Source: a virus. Taken from it: DNA of 20,993 nucleotides. Made by a program: the position numbers and the translations under genes. Below the pieces are notes generated by a model. It was not told where the DNA came from. It worked only from the letters and a program-made list of their open reading frames with translations, and searched no databases. Positions 11,568-19,468 of the stretch are shown one piece after another. The stretch covers positions 1 through 20,993 of IMG/VR virus record IMGVR_UViG_3300025759_000875; one strand, given 5' to 3'. Position 1 is the stretch's first letter. Each line of letters starts with the position of its first letter.

Positions 11568-12323
11568 TTATGAGGTTAGTTCTCTCATCACCACCTGGCA
11601 TGAGAAAATATTAGGTGCTACTTGCCTAAATGTCAGTGGGCGAACTAACCTTACCCAATGAAATGGGCCAGTTGTATCATCTTCGCTATAAATAAAAGGT
11701 TCTCTATCAGTTACGGCATTAGCGAATGTTTCCATACTGGTTTTATTTGCGCTTGTCATATAATCAAGGCTTAGTGTTATAATCTTATAGTTATTATGCT
11801 TACTTACGTAAAATCTACTAGCGCCAAGTGCTTTTACTTCTTCGCTACCAAAATTATGCTCAGTAATAATATTAGCAGTAGGCTCAACTGGGAATGCTAA
11901 CTTCTCTCCAAAAAATATTTCTGATATACCAGTTAAAGAACCAACAGAACTATTAATTGTCCAATATTGCATAGGCAATACTGTTAAGGTTCTTATATTC
12001 CAACCCACAGCTACATCTGAAATCGTATTACTTATACCATTAAATGCTCCGCTGGCAGAGTTATCACGCTGAATAATAATATCGTTTGTAGTAGCTACTG
12101 TACTATAAATTGCACAAAAATTCGGCGATACAGTTCCACCAAAATTAAATTGCAATCCTTCATTTACGGCCCATCCACCAATTACATCTGTAATGTTACC
12201 ATCTATAGCTCGTGATTCATCGCTTAACACATCACTACTTGTAAAAGAACTGCCAGTGGTAGTTCCATCTGTAAGAGTAGATGATCGACTGTTAATTGAA
12301 TCGTAATAAATTGCACTAGCCAT
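11568..12323 (-). CDS. lectin-like tail protein, paralogue B
   Basis: A 251-residue protein, last of the late operon. The N-terminal two thirds look like a discoidin/galactose-binding beta sandwich (SRAIDGNITDVIGGW, GLQFNFGG, QYWTINSSVG, SEIFFGEKL). The C-terminal part (about 170-251) contains EPFIYSEDD, HWVRLVRPLTFRQVAPNIFS and ends VVMRELTS. The adjacent gene encodes a protein of the same plan with matching blocks in the same order, so the two arose by duplication. Position after the tape measure and large tail-tip genes suggests a tail-tip or receptor-binding component recognising surface sugars. Its stop is four bases from the attP arm repeat. Confidence 0.72.
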   Translation of the reverse strand: MASAIYYDSINSRSSTLTDGTTTGSSFTSSDVLSDESRAIDGNITDVIGGWAVNEGLQFNFGGTVSPNFCAIYSTVATTNDIIIQRDNSASGAFNGISNTISDVAVGWNIRTLTVLPMQYWTINSSVGSLTGISEIFFGEKLAFPVEPTANIITEHNFGSEEVKALGASRFYVSKHNNYKIITLSLDYMTSANKTSMETFANAVTDREPFIYSEDDTTGPFHWVRLVRPLTFRQVAPNIFSCQVVMRELTS

Positions 12324-13081
12324 TATGCGCTACTTTCTTCTTTAAGTGTCAATGATGTAGAGAATGCATTGGTAGCAACTTGATTAAAAGATGGTGCTTT
12401 TATTAAGCGTACATTATGATATGAAGACTCATCATAATATACAAATTTATGTAAATTAGCATAATCAGATATAAGTAGCTCAAGCAAAGACTTATCATTA
12501 TCTGTTACTAAAGGTATATTTATTTCCCATGTACGAAGCTCTGTATCTATTTTATTAGAATATTCTGTATTGTCATATGAACTAGCGACAAAGCTGTTAA
12601 ATGGCTTTGTAATCTTTATATCTAGCGATCCTATATTATAAACTTCTCCAAAGTAAACTTCAGTTGGCGCAAAAGAACCACTTGCTCGTAAAGTCCAATA
12701 CCTACTGCTTGCAGCGGTAAACTCAAAAAAGTTCCACCCAGTAGTAAGATCAGTAGTAATTAAACTTGTTGATGTAGTATTGCCAGTCGTAGCAGCACTG
12801 GTCAGCACTTGAATATTTGTAGATGTATCAGATGCTACATAAACAGCAATGAAATCAATTGTCTTGCTTTCTCCAAAGTCAAAAAGTAAAGCATCATTAG
12901 CACCCATATTTGATACTGCTGTCGCTATGCTCCTATCTGTTACTCTTGCCTCATTAGTTATATAATCGCTTCCATCATCAGCTAAAACAAATAAAGCGCT
13001 ACCACTATCAAATGTTGATGCTTTATCATCAGCAGTTAGCGTATGAGTTTTTTTGTTGTCAAAGTATAATTTATGTGCCAT
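12323..13081 (-). CDS. lectin-like tail protein, paralogue A
   Basis: A 252-residue protein with the same plan as its downstream neighbour: an N-terminal galactose-binding-like sandwich (EARVTDRSIATAVSNMGAND, LLFDFGESKTIDFIAVY, GWNFFEF, RYWTLRASGS, TEVYFGEVY) and a C-terminal domain with KFVYYDESS, NVRLIKAPSFNQVATNAFS and an end LTLKEESS. Shared blocks with the neighbour include DG/DR near residue 48, YWT, E(I/V)(F/Y)FGE and RL(V/I)...F(R/N)QVA.N.FS. It probably sits at the tail tip and binds a host glycan; a distal-tail-like role for the C-terminal domain is possible. One-base overlaps on both sides show tight late-operon packing. Confidence 0.72.
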   Translation of the reverse strand: MAHKLYFDNKKTHTLTADDKASTFDSGSALFVLADDGSDYITNEARVTDRSIATAVSNMGANDALLFDFGESKTIDFIAVYVASDTSTNIQVLTSAATTGNTTSTSLITTDLTTGWNFFEFTAASSRYWTLRASGSFAPTEVYFGEVYNIGSLDIKITKPFNSFVASSYDNTEYSNKIDTELRTWEINIPLVTDNDKSLLELLISDYANLHKFVYYDESSYHNVRLIKAPSFNQVATNAFSTSLTLKEESSA

Positions 13082-15180
13082 TACGCTTTAAATACTTCCA
13101 TAGCTTTTATTTTAAGACTGTTAGGTGTGCGAGTAGTTTCTATTATTCTAAACTGATAATCAGTATATGCTGCACTGCTATCACGCATACGAAAATCTGC
13201 TGGTGGATCGCTAAACGTTATCATATCTCCAATCTCAAGATTCCAGGCAGTGGCATCAAGTATTTCACATTCTGCTGTCACGCGCTGATGTTTGTATAAT
13301 CTATGTAAATTTACTGGGCCTTCAGCTTGATTAACCCAGTCTAAATTTTGTGTTAATACACCATCATTATCTCCAAATGAGTAGGCGGTTTTTATAGTGG
13401 AATCTGAACTGCTTGAGCCACTCAGATATGTACCTTTAGCTGGGTGCTTATCAAAATTATACAATACTTTCCAAAGCACTTGACTTAATGGTATTGTGCC
13501 AAAACTTGGATTACGATACATGCTTTGTGTTAAATTTTTATCTATGCTTTTACTGGTACTATCTTCTAGCAAGTAATATATCTTTCCATCACTAGGCCTG
13601 ATATAGCTTATAAAACCAGCTTCTTGTTGTAATTTGTTTAGCGCATCTTGAACAGTCATATTTTCATTATCAATCGTACATCTAACACTATCAGTAAAAT
13701 TTGCTCTTACATCAGACTCAGAAGTAGCATCGATATTTAATGATCCAGGCCCAAAATTTCTTAAGATATTATAATGCACCTCTGTTGGCGTAAAATTATT
13801 TGCTCCAATGCTTGTATAACCTGACTCTATAGTATCAGCATCTGTACCAACATAAAGCACTGGTGGCAGTTCTTGATCTCGCGCTTTACCGTTTTGCGTA
13901 TCAATTGGAATGTATGTAGTAAATTCAATATACATTTCAGCGATTTGTAGTGTAGCACTACCACTACCAACACCTTGATAATATCCATATATAATGCCGT
14001 TTAAATTCACGCCAGCAGCATTATTATTCCATTCAGTAGTAATGTCTTTTTTAGAGTCTACAAATGATCCTGACAAATTACCAATTACTGGACTCCAGTC
14101 ATTACCGCCAGTTATTGCTTCATTAAGTATAGTATCACCATCGCCAGCTTTTATCCATACTTCTACACCAGCAGGAATATCACTTTTTGCTCTGATCACT
14201 GCACGCACAGATTTTATTGTTCCATTAAGCGTACCACTCATCTCACCAAAAACACCAACTGGATCATCACCGCCTTGTGTTGCAGTGACTTGCACATTTG
14301 TATTATTATCATTGTCAATTGCGTTAGCAATTAATCCAGTGTCATCTATGGTATTAGGTATGTCAGATGCCGAAGCATCTGTATTTGGAAATAATCTTAC
14401 TGTCTGTCGAAAATATGATTTATTAGTATCAGGATTATCATCATTAGATACAGTTACATTGTTTGTATTAAATTTTGTTGTTGAACCAGTGCCAGCTTGC
14501 TGTATAGGCACAAACTTGTCAATACCATCGACATATATGTGCGGCCTTCCACCTTTATCTGTTAAACCTTCGCTATAAAACAAAGTATCTCGATCGTGAG
14601 AAACAAATTTTACTGGTCTTAATTGTTTACTTTCACATACTCCTGAGTTAGTTTCATTAGAGCTGTTTGCAGTGTACGCACCATAGCTTAATGTTTTAAA
14701 CATTTTATCGCCAGGCATATTGTACCCTGCTTCAGCAGTTACTTTTTCTTGTAATAGTGTATTAAATCTCCACGAAGCATAATCCTCAACATTAACAGAT
14801 ATTTCTTTTTCAGTTAGTTTTGATACGCCAATTACTCTGCCAGTAAATACTTTTAAGCATTGTCCTATCGCAGATGTTGTACCATTTGTAGCAAGATAAA
14901 TAACAACTGACTTATTTGTACGCTCACCAAATGTGACATCATAACCAGCATTCGCTATACGTAGTGTAATATTGCTTGTGCGGCTTGTCCTATTTCGTAA
15001 ATCAATACTAGATGTTATACTAGGAGCAGCCATTAAACGGCCATCATAAGCCTGGGAGTCTACTGTTACATCTCTAGTGCTAAGATATATAGTTGAACTA
15101 CCACCAATCTGCACCAATGGGAATATATCGTTGTTACGTTTAAGAGAGTTTGTAAAATTTGCATGTGGAGATAATGCCAT
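13081..15180 (-). CDS. large tail-tip/baseplate hub-like protein
   Basis: A 699-residue virion protein encoded directly after the tape measure gene, the usual place for the distal tail and hub proteins. The N-terminus (about 1-150) is beta-rich (FPLVQIGGSSTIYLSTRDVT, NITLRIANAGYDVTFG, CLKVFTGRVIGVSKLTEKEI), consistent with a hub or tube-like fold. A middle part (about 230-440) is Asp/Asn/Gly/Ser/Thr-rich and may be an inserted carbohydrate-binding-like domain (SGTLNGTIKSVRAVIRAKSD). Then VQDALNKLQQEAGFISYIRP and GKIYYLLED recall phage tail proteins of the gp27-like/tail-associated class, and the C-terminus (LNWEIGDMITF-like strands) fits. No peptidase or lysozyme motif is seen. Function is inferred mainly from position. 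Confidence 0.7.
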   Translation of the reverse strand: MALSPHANFTNSLKRNNDIFPLVQIGGSSTIYLSTRDVTVDSQAYDGRLMAAPSITSSIDLRNRTSRTSNITLRIANAGYDVTFGERTNKSVVIYLATNGTTSAIGQCLKVFTGRVIGVSKLTEKEISVNVEDYASWRFNTLLQEKVTAEAGYNMPGDKMFKTLSYGAYTANSSNETNSGVCESKQLRPVKFVSHDRDTLFYSEGLTDKGGRPHIYVDGIDKFVPIQQAGTGSTTKFNTNNVTVSNDDNPDTNKSYFRQTVRLFPNTDASASDIPNTIDDTGLIANAIDNDNNTNVQVTATQGGDDPVGVFGEMSGTLNGTIKSVRAVIRAKSDIPAGVEVWIKAGDGDTILNEAITGGNDWSPVIGNLSGSFVDSKKDITTEWNNNAAGVNLNGIIYGYYQGVGSGSATLQIAEMYIEFTTYIPIDTQNGKARDQELPPVLYVGTDADTIESGYTSIGANNFTPTEVHYNILRNFGPGSLNIDATSESDVRANFTDSVRCTIDNENMTVQDALNKLQQEAGFISYIRPSDGKIYYLLEDSTSKSIDKNLTQSMYRNPSFGTIPLSQVLWKVLYNFDKHPAKGTYLSGSSSSDSTIKTAYSFGDNDGVLTQNLDWVNQAEGPVNLHRLYKHQRVTAECEILDATAWNLEIGDMITFSDPPADFRMRDSSAAYTDYQFRIIETTRTPNSLKIKAMEVFKA

Positions 15181-15183
15181 GAT

Positions 15184-17070
15184 CTATGCGTTAGCTTCAC
15201 GCCTTAATTCTTCTTTTATAGCAGGAAGCACTTTAGTTCTTACGTGATCTTCATCACCAATCATATCTCCTGCAATATTAATTGTGACACCACCGCTTGG
15301 TTCGCCAGTATTATTCATCTGCGCTAAGTTTTGCAGGCCAATACTATTAACAGCACTGCGCTGCATGATAAACTCACCTGATTGCGCCATGATTGGCACG
15401 TTATCCTGGCCCTGCACCATACCACCAGTAGCAAAACGCTGTATACCATTATTTTGTATCAAACCACCAGTATGACCTATAAAGCCTGCAAATGCTTGCA
15501 GTGCAGCACCAAATGGCATTCCTGCACCACCACTCTGCATTAATAACGCACCTATGGTTGTAAGCAGGCTTTTCATTTTATCCTCTGCACTTGCACCTCT
15601 ATTAGCCAATACTTGTAAAGCTCCTGATACTGTAGTAACTGCATTAGCTGTTTTTTTGAACTGGTCTTCAAGGTCTTCAGCGGCTGTCTTACGTATTTGT
15701 TTTTTAGTTTCCTCTGCGTTTTCTTCTAATTCAATTTGTTCATCCAAGAATGCTAGAGTTAAAACAGATAATTTTTCTTGCATTTCCTTAATTCTTGTTA
15801 ATAAATCTATTCTACCTTGTTCTTCTTCTTGCGCTTGCATTTCTCGTTGACGCTTTGTTATCTCAGCTTGTGCGGCTTCAAATTCTGCTTGTTTACCATT
15901 TAACTTCATTGCCAAAGTTTGCGTGTCTAACAAACTTAATAATGCCATTTCTTGACTAGTTATTGCATCTCTTAATCCTAATTTTTCTCGAAGCATTTCT
16001 TTTTCGACACCAAGTAATGCTTTACTATCAATAATAGCAAATTTTAATGTAGCAATTCTTTTATCTTGTCTCTCCTTGAGCTTTTTTTCTTCATCTGTAA
16101 GTTCTTTTGTAGATGTGATTTGTTCGTCTTGCTTTAGCTTTAAATCAGCAATTTCCATTTTTAATGCATGAGCCACCATACTTTGCTCTTTAAACGCGAA
16201 AGTAGCAGGCATCGCAGCTTTTATCATTTCTGATAAAGATTCTGCAAGCTCTCCAAGTTTTACAGATAACTTTTCAAAGCTACCAGCAAAAGCTATACTT
16301 AGTGTATCACTAAACTCTTGAACTTGTGTATTTGATGTTCTAATCTTATCAGAAGAGCTTTCTATTTCCTCACCAAATGCTGCAACTTTATTCCTACCTT
16401 GTTCTAAACCAGCATTAATAAATGCTGTTTTCTTTTCCATATCTGACATTGCAGCGACAGTAGTGTTATTTGCTTGTGCGAACGCCTCATATGCCTCATT
16501 GGTTTTAATCATTAAACCAATATTATCAAGCATCAATCTTGATTGTCTACCAAGACCAGTAACAAAAGACTCTAAACTAGATGTAGCATCTTTTCCTAAT
16601 GCTCTACCCAAGCGTTGAGCAATGTCAAACATCTCTGCAAGCTCATCTGTGCTACGCGCTACACCAAGTAACATAGCGTTGTTTGCCTGGCGCATAAGCT
16701 CCATATCAGTTACTGTGCCATTAGTAGCTTTTCGTAATTTTTCTAATGTATCTTCATTTAAATCAGCAGCCACACGTAAACTGGTAAAACCTTTTGATAA
16801 ATCCTCTAATTCAGCAGCTCTAGTAACCTCAGTTAGTTTTCGTAACGCAAATACAAACGGCGTTAGTGCAAATGTAGCAAGCAAGACTGTGTTTCTGAAT
16901 CTACTTACTGCAAGATTAGCGCCTTTGTATGCTTGGTTTAATTTGCGCATTGCACCGCGCGTTGTTCTTGCTGCTAATGCTTGTTGCCTTAGAGCGACAG
17001 TGGTTTCATCAATGCGCTTTTTTGCATTGGTAAAACCTTTACTTCTTATTTCAATTATGAATTTTGCCAT
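15184..17070 (-). CDS. tail tape measure protein
   Basis: A 628-residue, mostly helical protein that sets tail length and is injected or released at infection. It opens with a basic helical part (KGFTNAKKRIDETTVALRQQ) and a hydrophobic helix near residues 62-78 (TVLLATFALTPFVFALRKL). A long Ala/Glu/Lys-rich helical section follows, with coiled-coil stretches around 300-480 (for example AAQAEITKRQREMQAQEEEQ). A Gly/Ala-rich hydrophobic region comes near 500-545 (TIGALLMQSGGAGMPFGAAL), then a C-terminal VTINIAGDMIGDED segment. The two frameshift-linked chaperone ORFs lie immediately upstream, as expected. By the rule of about 0.15 nm per residue the tail would be roughly 90-95 nm. It overlaps the upstream ORF by 20 bases. 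Confidence 0.88.
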   Translation of the reverse strand: MAKFIIEIRSKGFTNAKKRIDETTVALRQQALAARTTRGAMRKLNQAYKGANLAVSRFRNTVLLATFALTPFVFALRKLTEVTRAAELEDLSKGFTSLRVAADLNEDTLEKLRKATNGTVTDMELMRQANNAMLLGVARSTDELAEMFDIAQRLGRALGKDATSSLESFVTGLGRQSRLMLDNIGLMIKTNEAYEAFAQANNTTVAAMSDMEKKTAFINAGLEQGRNKVAAFGEEIESSSDKIRTSNTQVQEFSDTLSIAFAGSFEKLSVKLGELAESLSEMIKAAMPATFAFKEQSMVAHALKMEIADLKLKQDEQITSTKELTDEEKKLKERQDKRIATLKFAIIDSKALLGVEKEMLREKLGLRDAITSQEMALLSLLDTQTLAMKLNGKQAEFEAAQAEITKRQREMQAQEEEQGRIDLLTRIKEMQEKLSVLTLAFLDEQIELEENAEETKKQIRKTAAEDLEDQFKKTANAVTTVSGALQVLANRGASAEDKMKSLLTTIGALLMQSGGAGMPFGAALQAFAGFIGHTGGLIQNNGIQRFATGGMVQGQDNVPIMAQSGEFIMQRSAVNSIGLQNLAQMNNTGEPSGGVTINIAGDMIGDEDHVRTKVLPAIKEELRREANA

Positions 17071-17428
17071 TTTCTATACACGCGTTATATTCTTCATCTA
17101 TAGCGCTAAAAAGCGACATCCTGGTATATGATGCTTCATCAATGCTTTTAGCAAGTGGGATATTGAAGCGCTTATGCATCATATATTCTTCTAGGAATAT
17201 GCTGGTATCATTATCCAGGAAATAAGCCGAATCAGCGCAATGTAGCACGTTAAAATACAATTGCTGACCATAAGTGAACTTGCCATCCACATCTTCATTG
17301 AGTATACGATCAATTTCATGCCACAACTCCTGCTCATCATATGTAATATGCTTTTTAAGCGTTGGACTTAATGCTTTATATGGAAATACTAAATTACGAG
17401 ACTCAACGCCATGATAATTCATCCACAA
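17051..17428 (-). CDS. tail assembly chaperone, frameshift extension (T-like)
   Basis: An open frame of 125 codons from a TTG at 17428 (or 123 from ATG at 17422) with no ribosome-binding site of its own. It lies between the short chaperone ORF and the tape measure gene, in the -1 frame of that ORF, and is continuous with it through A AAA AAG at 17455-17449. It is best read as the downstream half of a fusion protein, equivalent to lambda gpT in gpG-T. The frameshifted product would be 87 + 7 + 125 = 219 residues. The sequence is acidic and helical (ELWHEIDRILNEDVDGKFTY, SIFLEEYMMHKRF). Confidence 0.75.
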   Translation of the reverse strand: MWMNYHGVESRNLVFPYKALSPTLKKHITYDEQELWHEIDRILNEDVDGKFTYGQQLYFNVLHCADSAYFLDNDTSIFLEEYMMHKRFNIPLAKSIDEASYTRMSLFSAIDEEYNACIENGKIHN

Positions 17429-17442
17429 AGCTACTCTAAGTT

Positions 17443-17709
17443 TTAACTCTTTTTTTTTGGAGGTTTTTTATATGCAGTATAAATCTCTGTCAAAACAAGA
17501 TCAATCTGCACATCATCTAAGTGGCTTAAATCTTTTTCAGGATTAGCAAATGCAAAATCCATTACCCACTCAATGACATCATAATACTTGTCTTGTTGAA
17601 AATTGCCATCTTTATCAATAGCTTGCACTTCTAAACGATGCAATGCTCTTCGATCTTTAAATGTTAAGTCACGGCATTCAAATTTACCATGCTCTGTTTT
17701 TATGGTCAT
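17443..17709 (-). CDS. tail assembly chaperone (G-like)
   Basis: An 88-residue protein between the major tail protein and the tape measure gene, the position of lambda gpG. It is a small acidic helical protein (DLTFKDRRALHRLEVQAIDK, KYYDVIEWVMDFAFANPEKD, DDVQIDLVLTEIYTAYKK) ending in a Lys-rich run encoded by nine consecutive A. It should bind the tape measure protein and major tail subunits during tail polymerisation. The last codons contain the slippery heptamer A AAA AAG, so a fraction of ribosomes would shift to -1 and make the 219-residue long form. Confidence 0.8.
   Translation of the reverse strand: MTIKTEHGKFECRDLTFKDRRALHRLEVQAIDKDGNFQQDKYYDVIEWVMDFAFANPEKDLSHLDDVQIDLVLTEIYTAYKKPPKKKS
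17449..17455 (-). promoter_or_regulatory. -1 ribosomal frameshift site A AAA AAG
   Basis: In the chaperone reading frame the codons are CCA AAA AAA AAG AGT TAA, so A AAA AAG stands in exactly the XXXYYYZ phase needed for a -1 shift, six bases before the zero-frame stop codon. The -1 frame continues GAG TTA AAA CTT AGA without a stop into the 125-codon ORF. This is the conserved translational frameshift of long-tailed phages. Confidence 0.85.
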
Positions 17710-17738
17710 ACAACCTCACTACTTGTATTAACCCAGGT

Positions 17739-18740
17739 CTAAGCTATTGTAATGCTTATTATGCTTGCTGACTCACTAGCAGCAAAAGCTCTAAATGGTA
17801 TATTCTGCAATAAGAAGTCACCCACTTCAGGTTTTGAATTATCAATCATTACAGTAGGTAAACTTAATGTGTATCCACTTGACTCAGCAAGACTCAATGC
17901 AATACCAGCACTATCACCTTTTATTCTTGCATCAAGATCATGTATGTCATTATCTCGCTTTGCAACTAATGTACCAGTTACTTCATAAGGCCCATTTTGC
18001 ACATAACCAAATGGCTTATAATCTGAAGTATTCTGATGATGCACTCTTGCAAGTGGCCTGCTAATCACAATTTCATAGCTTTGTAATACTAACACTTGAC
18101 TATCTAATGTAGAAGTTGCAAGATTAAAAATATTCTTTGGTGCAGCAGTGTCAGGCGTTCTAGTTAAATTATCAGCACTATTGAAATCTTCTTGTGATGG
18201 CTGGTAGCCTGACATAAACTGCGTTTCTACTTCTAGCTCGCCGCCATTTGTACCAACATCAGCTCTAAGTGTCATAGATGTAGCCATACATCCTGGCATA
18301 ATTACATCTTTTGATGTTACATCAGAACCAGCACCCATAAAAGCAAGTGTAACAGCATTAACATTTGTTCCACCGTCTTTCATTTGTGTTGAACTATTGT
18401 CATTAGTATTTGCTGCTGGTGTGAGCGCAGCAGCGCTTGTACTAGCACCAAATAATGCTTGTGTTGATTTTAAAACGGCAGTAGGCGTACCACGCATTGT
18501 TAAAGTAGCTTCATACATTTGCGTATCAGGTCTGTGATGACCTTGACTTTCAAGTTGTCCAAGTACACTATTTTTGCTTGGAGCAACATCAATTGGTGCT
18601 GATGCAGCTTCTATGTTAAAATCAGTAACTTGTACAAAATTATATGTACCACTTGATGGATGTTTTGTGCCAAGTGCTATTGAACCACTGCCAATACCAA
18701 CATCAATACTTGTTTTTGATTGAAAATTTGTTTCAGCCAT
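17739..18740 (-). CDS. major tail (tube) protein
   Basis: A 333-residue Ser/Thr/Ala-rich, beta-strand-rich protein (IDVGIGSGSIALGTKHPSSG, NFVQVTDFNIEAASAPIDV, YEATLTMRGTP, GELEVETQFMSGY, YEVTGTLVAKRDNDI), typical of tail tube subunits that stack to form the tail. It lies directly before the chaperone pair and the tape measure gene, the standard tail order. ATG at 18740 follows AAGGAAGATAAATA and overlaps the upstream TAA by one base. A 29-bp gap before the chaperone gene is the largest space in this part of the operon; no terminator is seen there. Confidence 0.8.
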   Translation of the reverse strand: MAETNFQSKTSIDVGIGSGSIALGTKHPSSGTYNFVQVTDFNIEAASAPIDVAPSKNSVLGQLESQGHHRPDTQMYEATLTMRGTPTAVLKSTQALFGASTSAAALTPAANTNDNSSTQMKDGGTNVNAVTLAFMGAGSDVTSKDVIMPGCMATSMTLRADVGTNGGELEVETQFMSGYQPSQEDFNSADNLTRTPDTAAPKNIFNLATSTLDSQVLVLQSYEIVISRPLARVHHQNTSDYKPFGYVQNGPYEVTGTLVAKRDNDIHDLDARIKGDSAGIALSLAESSGYTLSLPTVMIDNSKPEVGDFLLQNIPFRAFAASESASIISITIA

Positions 18741-18925
18741 TATTTATCTTCCTTTTCTTTTTTTGGTTCTGCACTTTCTAAATGCTTTTCTAATTCTTTT
18801 GGCACAGATTCCATTTCTATTACACCGCCAGCCATCAACATATTATGCTTTGATGAGTCTAAAAATGCGTAAAAATTCTTACTATCATCAAGTTTTCTAT
18901 AACTTGCTTTTGCTTTATATTTCAT
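18740..18925 (-). CDS. small hypothetical late protein (61 aa)
   Basis: A 61-residue protein with a basic start (MKYKAKASYRKLDDSKNFYA), a short middle part (HNMLMAGGVIEMESVPKELE) and an acidic-basic Lys/Glu tail (SAEPKKEKEDK). The start ATG overlaps the tail-terminator-like gene's stop as ATGA. No family recognised. A minor head-tail or tail-completion protein would fit its position. Confidence 0.6.
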   Translation of the reverse strand: MKYKAKASYRKLDDSKNFYAFLDSSKHNMLMAGGVIEMESVPKELEKHLESAEPKKEKEDK

Positions 18926-19353
18926 CCTATTACTTCCATTACTGATACGTTAACATCCATACTAGCACTTACTAAATATGGATTATCTTCATCTCTTGCA
19001 TATTCTATTGAGCCTACATTCGCATTATTGAATTTGCGTGAGCCTGATACTTCATAGTTTCTGTTATTATAAATAAGTCTTTTTACTCTTTCAGCAACCT
19101 CAGACACAGTCTTTAGTGTTAGCTTTGTATAGTTACCGCCTAAATCAACTTGATAAGCAATATTAACTACATAATCTCTAACTTGCGCTGTCGCAAAAGT
19201 CTCATTTAGTTCATCAGAAACTGGCGTTATCAAAAAACTTTGATTGCCCTCATGGGCATCGTAATAGATCGGCATTGAAAATTCATCAGCAATAATGCTA
19301 GATAAACTTTCAATGACTCGATCATAGATAACATTTTCGTAAGAAATTGCCAT
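18922..19353 (-). CDS. tail terminator/completion-like protein
   Basis: A 143-residue alpha/beta protein. An N-terminal helix (YDRVIESLSSIIADEF) and the strand MPIYYDAHEGNQSFLITPVS are followed by YVVNIAYQVDLGG, a helix SEVAERVKRLIYNN and final strands (VSASMDVNVSVMEVIG). This order is the usual outline of siphophage tail terminator or neck proteins, and it is encoded shortly before the major tail protein as expected. The assignment is by fold outline and position, without a motif specific enough to be sure. Confidence 0.62.
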   Translation of the reverse strand: MAISYENVIYDRVIESLSSIIADEFSMPIYYDAHEGNQSFLITPVSDELNETFATAQVRDYVVNIAYQVDLGGNYTKLTLKTVSEVAERVKRLIYNNRNYEVSGSRKFNNANVGSIEYARDEDNPYLVSASMDVNVSVMEVIG

Positions 19354-19358
19354 CTATA

Positions 19359-19457
19359 TTAACGGCGCTTAGATGACATCTTGCGCTTTTTCATCACTTT
19401 TTTCTTGAGCTTCTTCTTCTTTTTGCCCATCTTACCATATCCTTTACCCATTGGCAT
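19359..19457 (-). CDS. very basic 32-residue peptide
   Basis: ATG at 19457 is preceded by AAGGAGAAACGCT, the best Shine-Dalgarno sequence of the late operon. The product is 32 residues: MPMGKGYGKMG, then a Lys run, then KVMKKRKMSSKRR, with about half the residues Lys or Arg. It fills the only gap between the virion protein gene and the tail-terminator-like gene. Short Lys-rich peptides starting MPMGKG are familiar from marine phages, but I know of no proven role. DNA binding within the capsid or at the portal is the simplest guess. Confidence 0.75.
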   Translation of the reverse strand: MPMGKGYGKMGKKKKKLKKKVMKKRKMSSKRR

Positions 19458-19468
19458 AGCGTTTCTCC

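Noticed and set aside
11455-11661. A 68-codon plus-strand ORF.
   Set aside because: It reads the antisense of the tRNA-Leu fragment (the familiar GGTRTPT artefact) and then the antisense of the tail gene; no ribosome-binding site.
13994-14578. A 194-codon plus-strand ORF inside the large tail gene.
   Set aside because: It is antisense to a well-supported late gene, has no ribosome-binding site and reads as low-complexity Ser/Pro/Leu-rich sequence.
16622-17131. A 169-codon plus-strand ORF opposite the tape measure gene.
   Set aside because: Its composition is the mirror of the Ala/Glu/Lys-rich tape measure codons, it has no start signal and it crosses two real genes.
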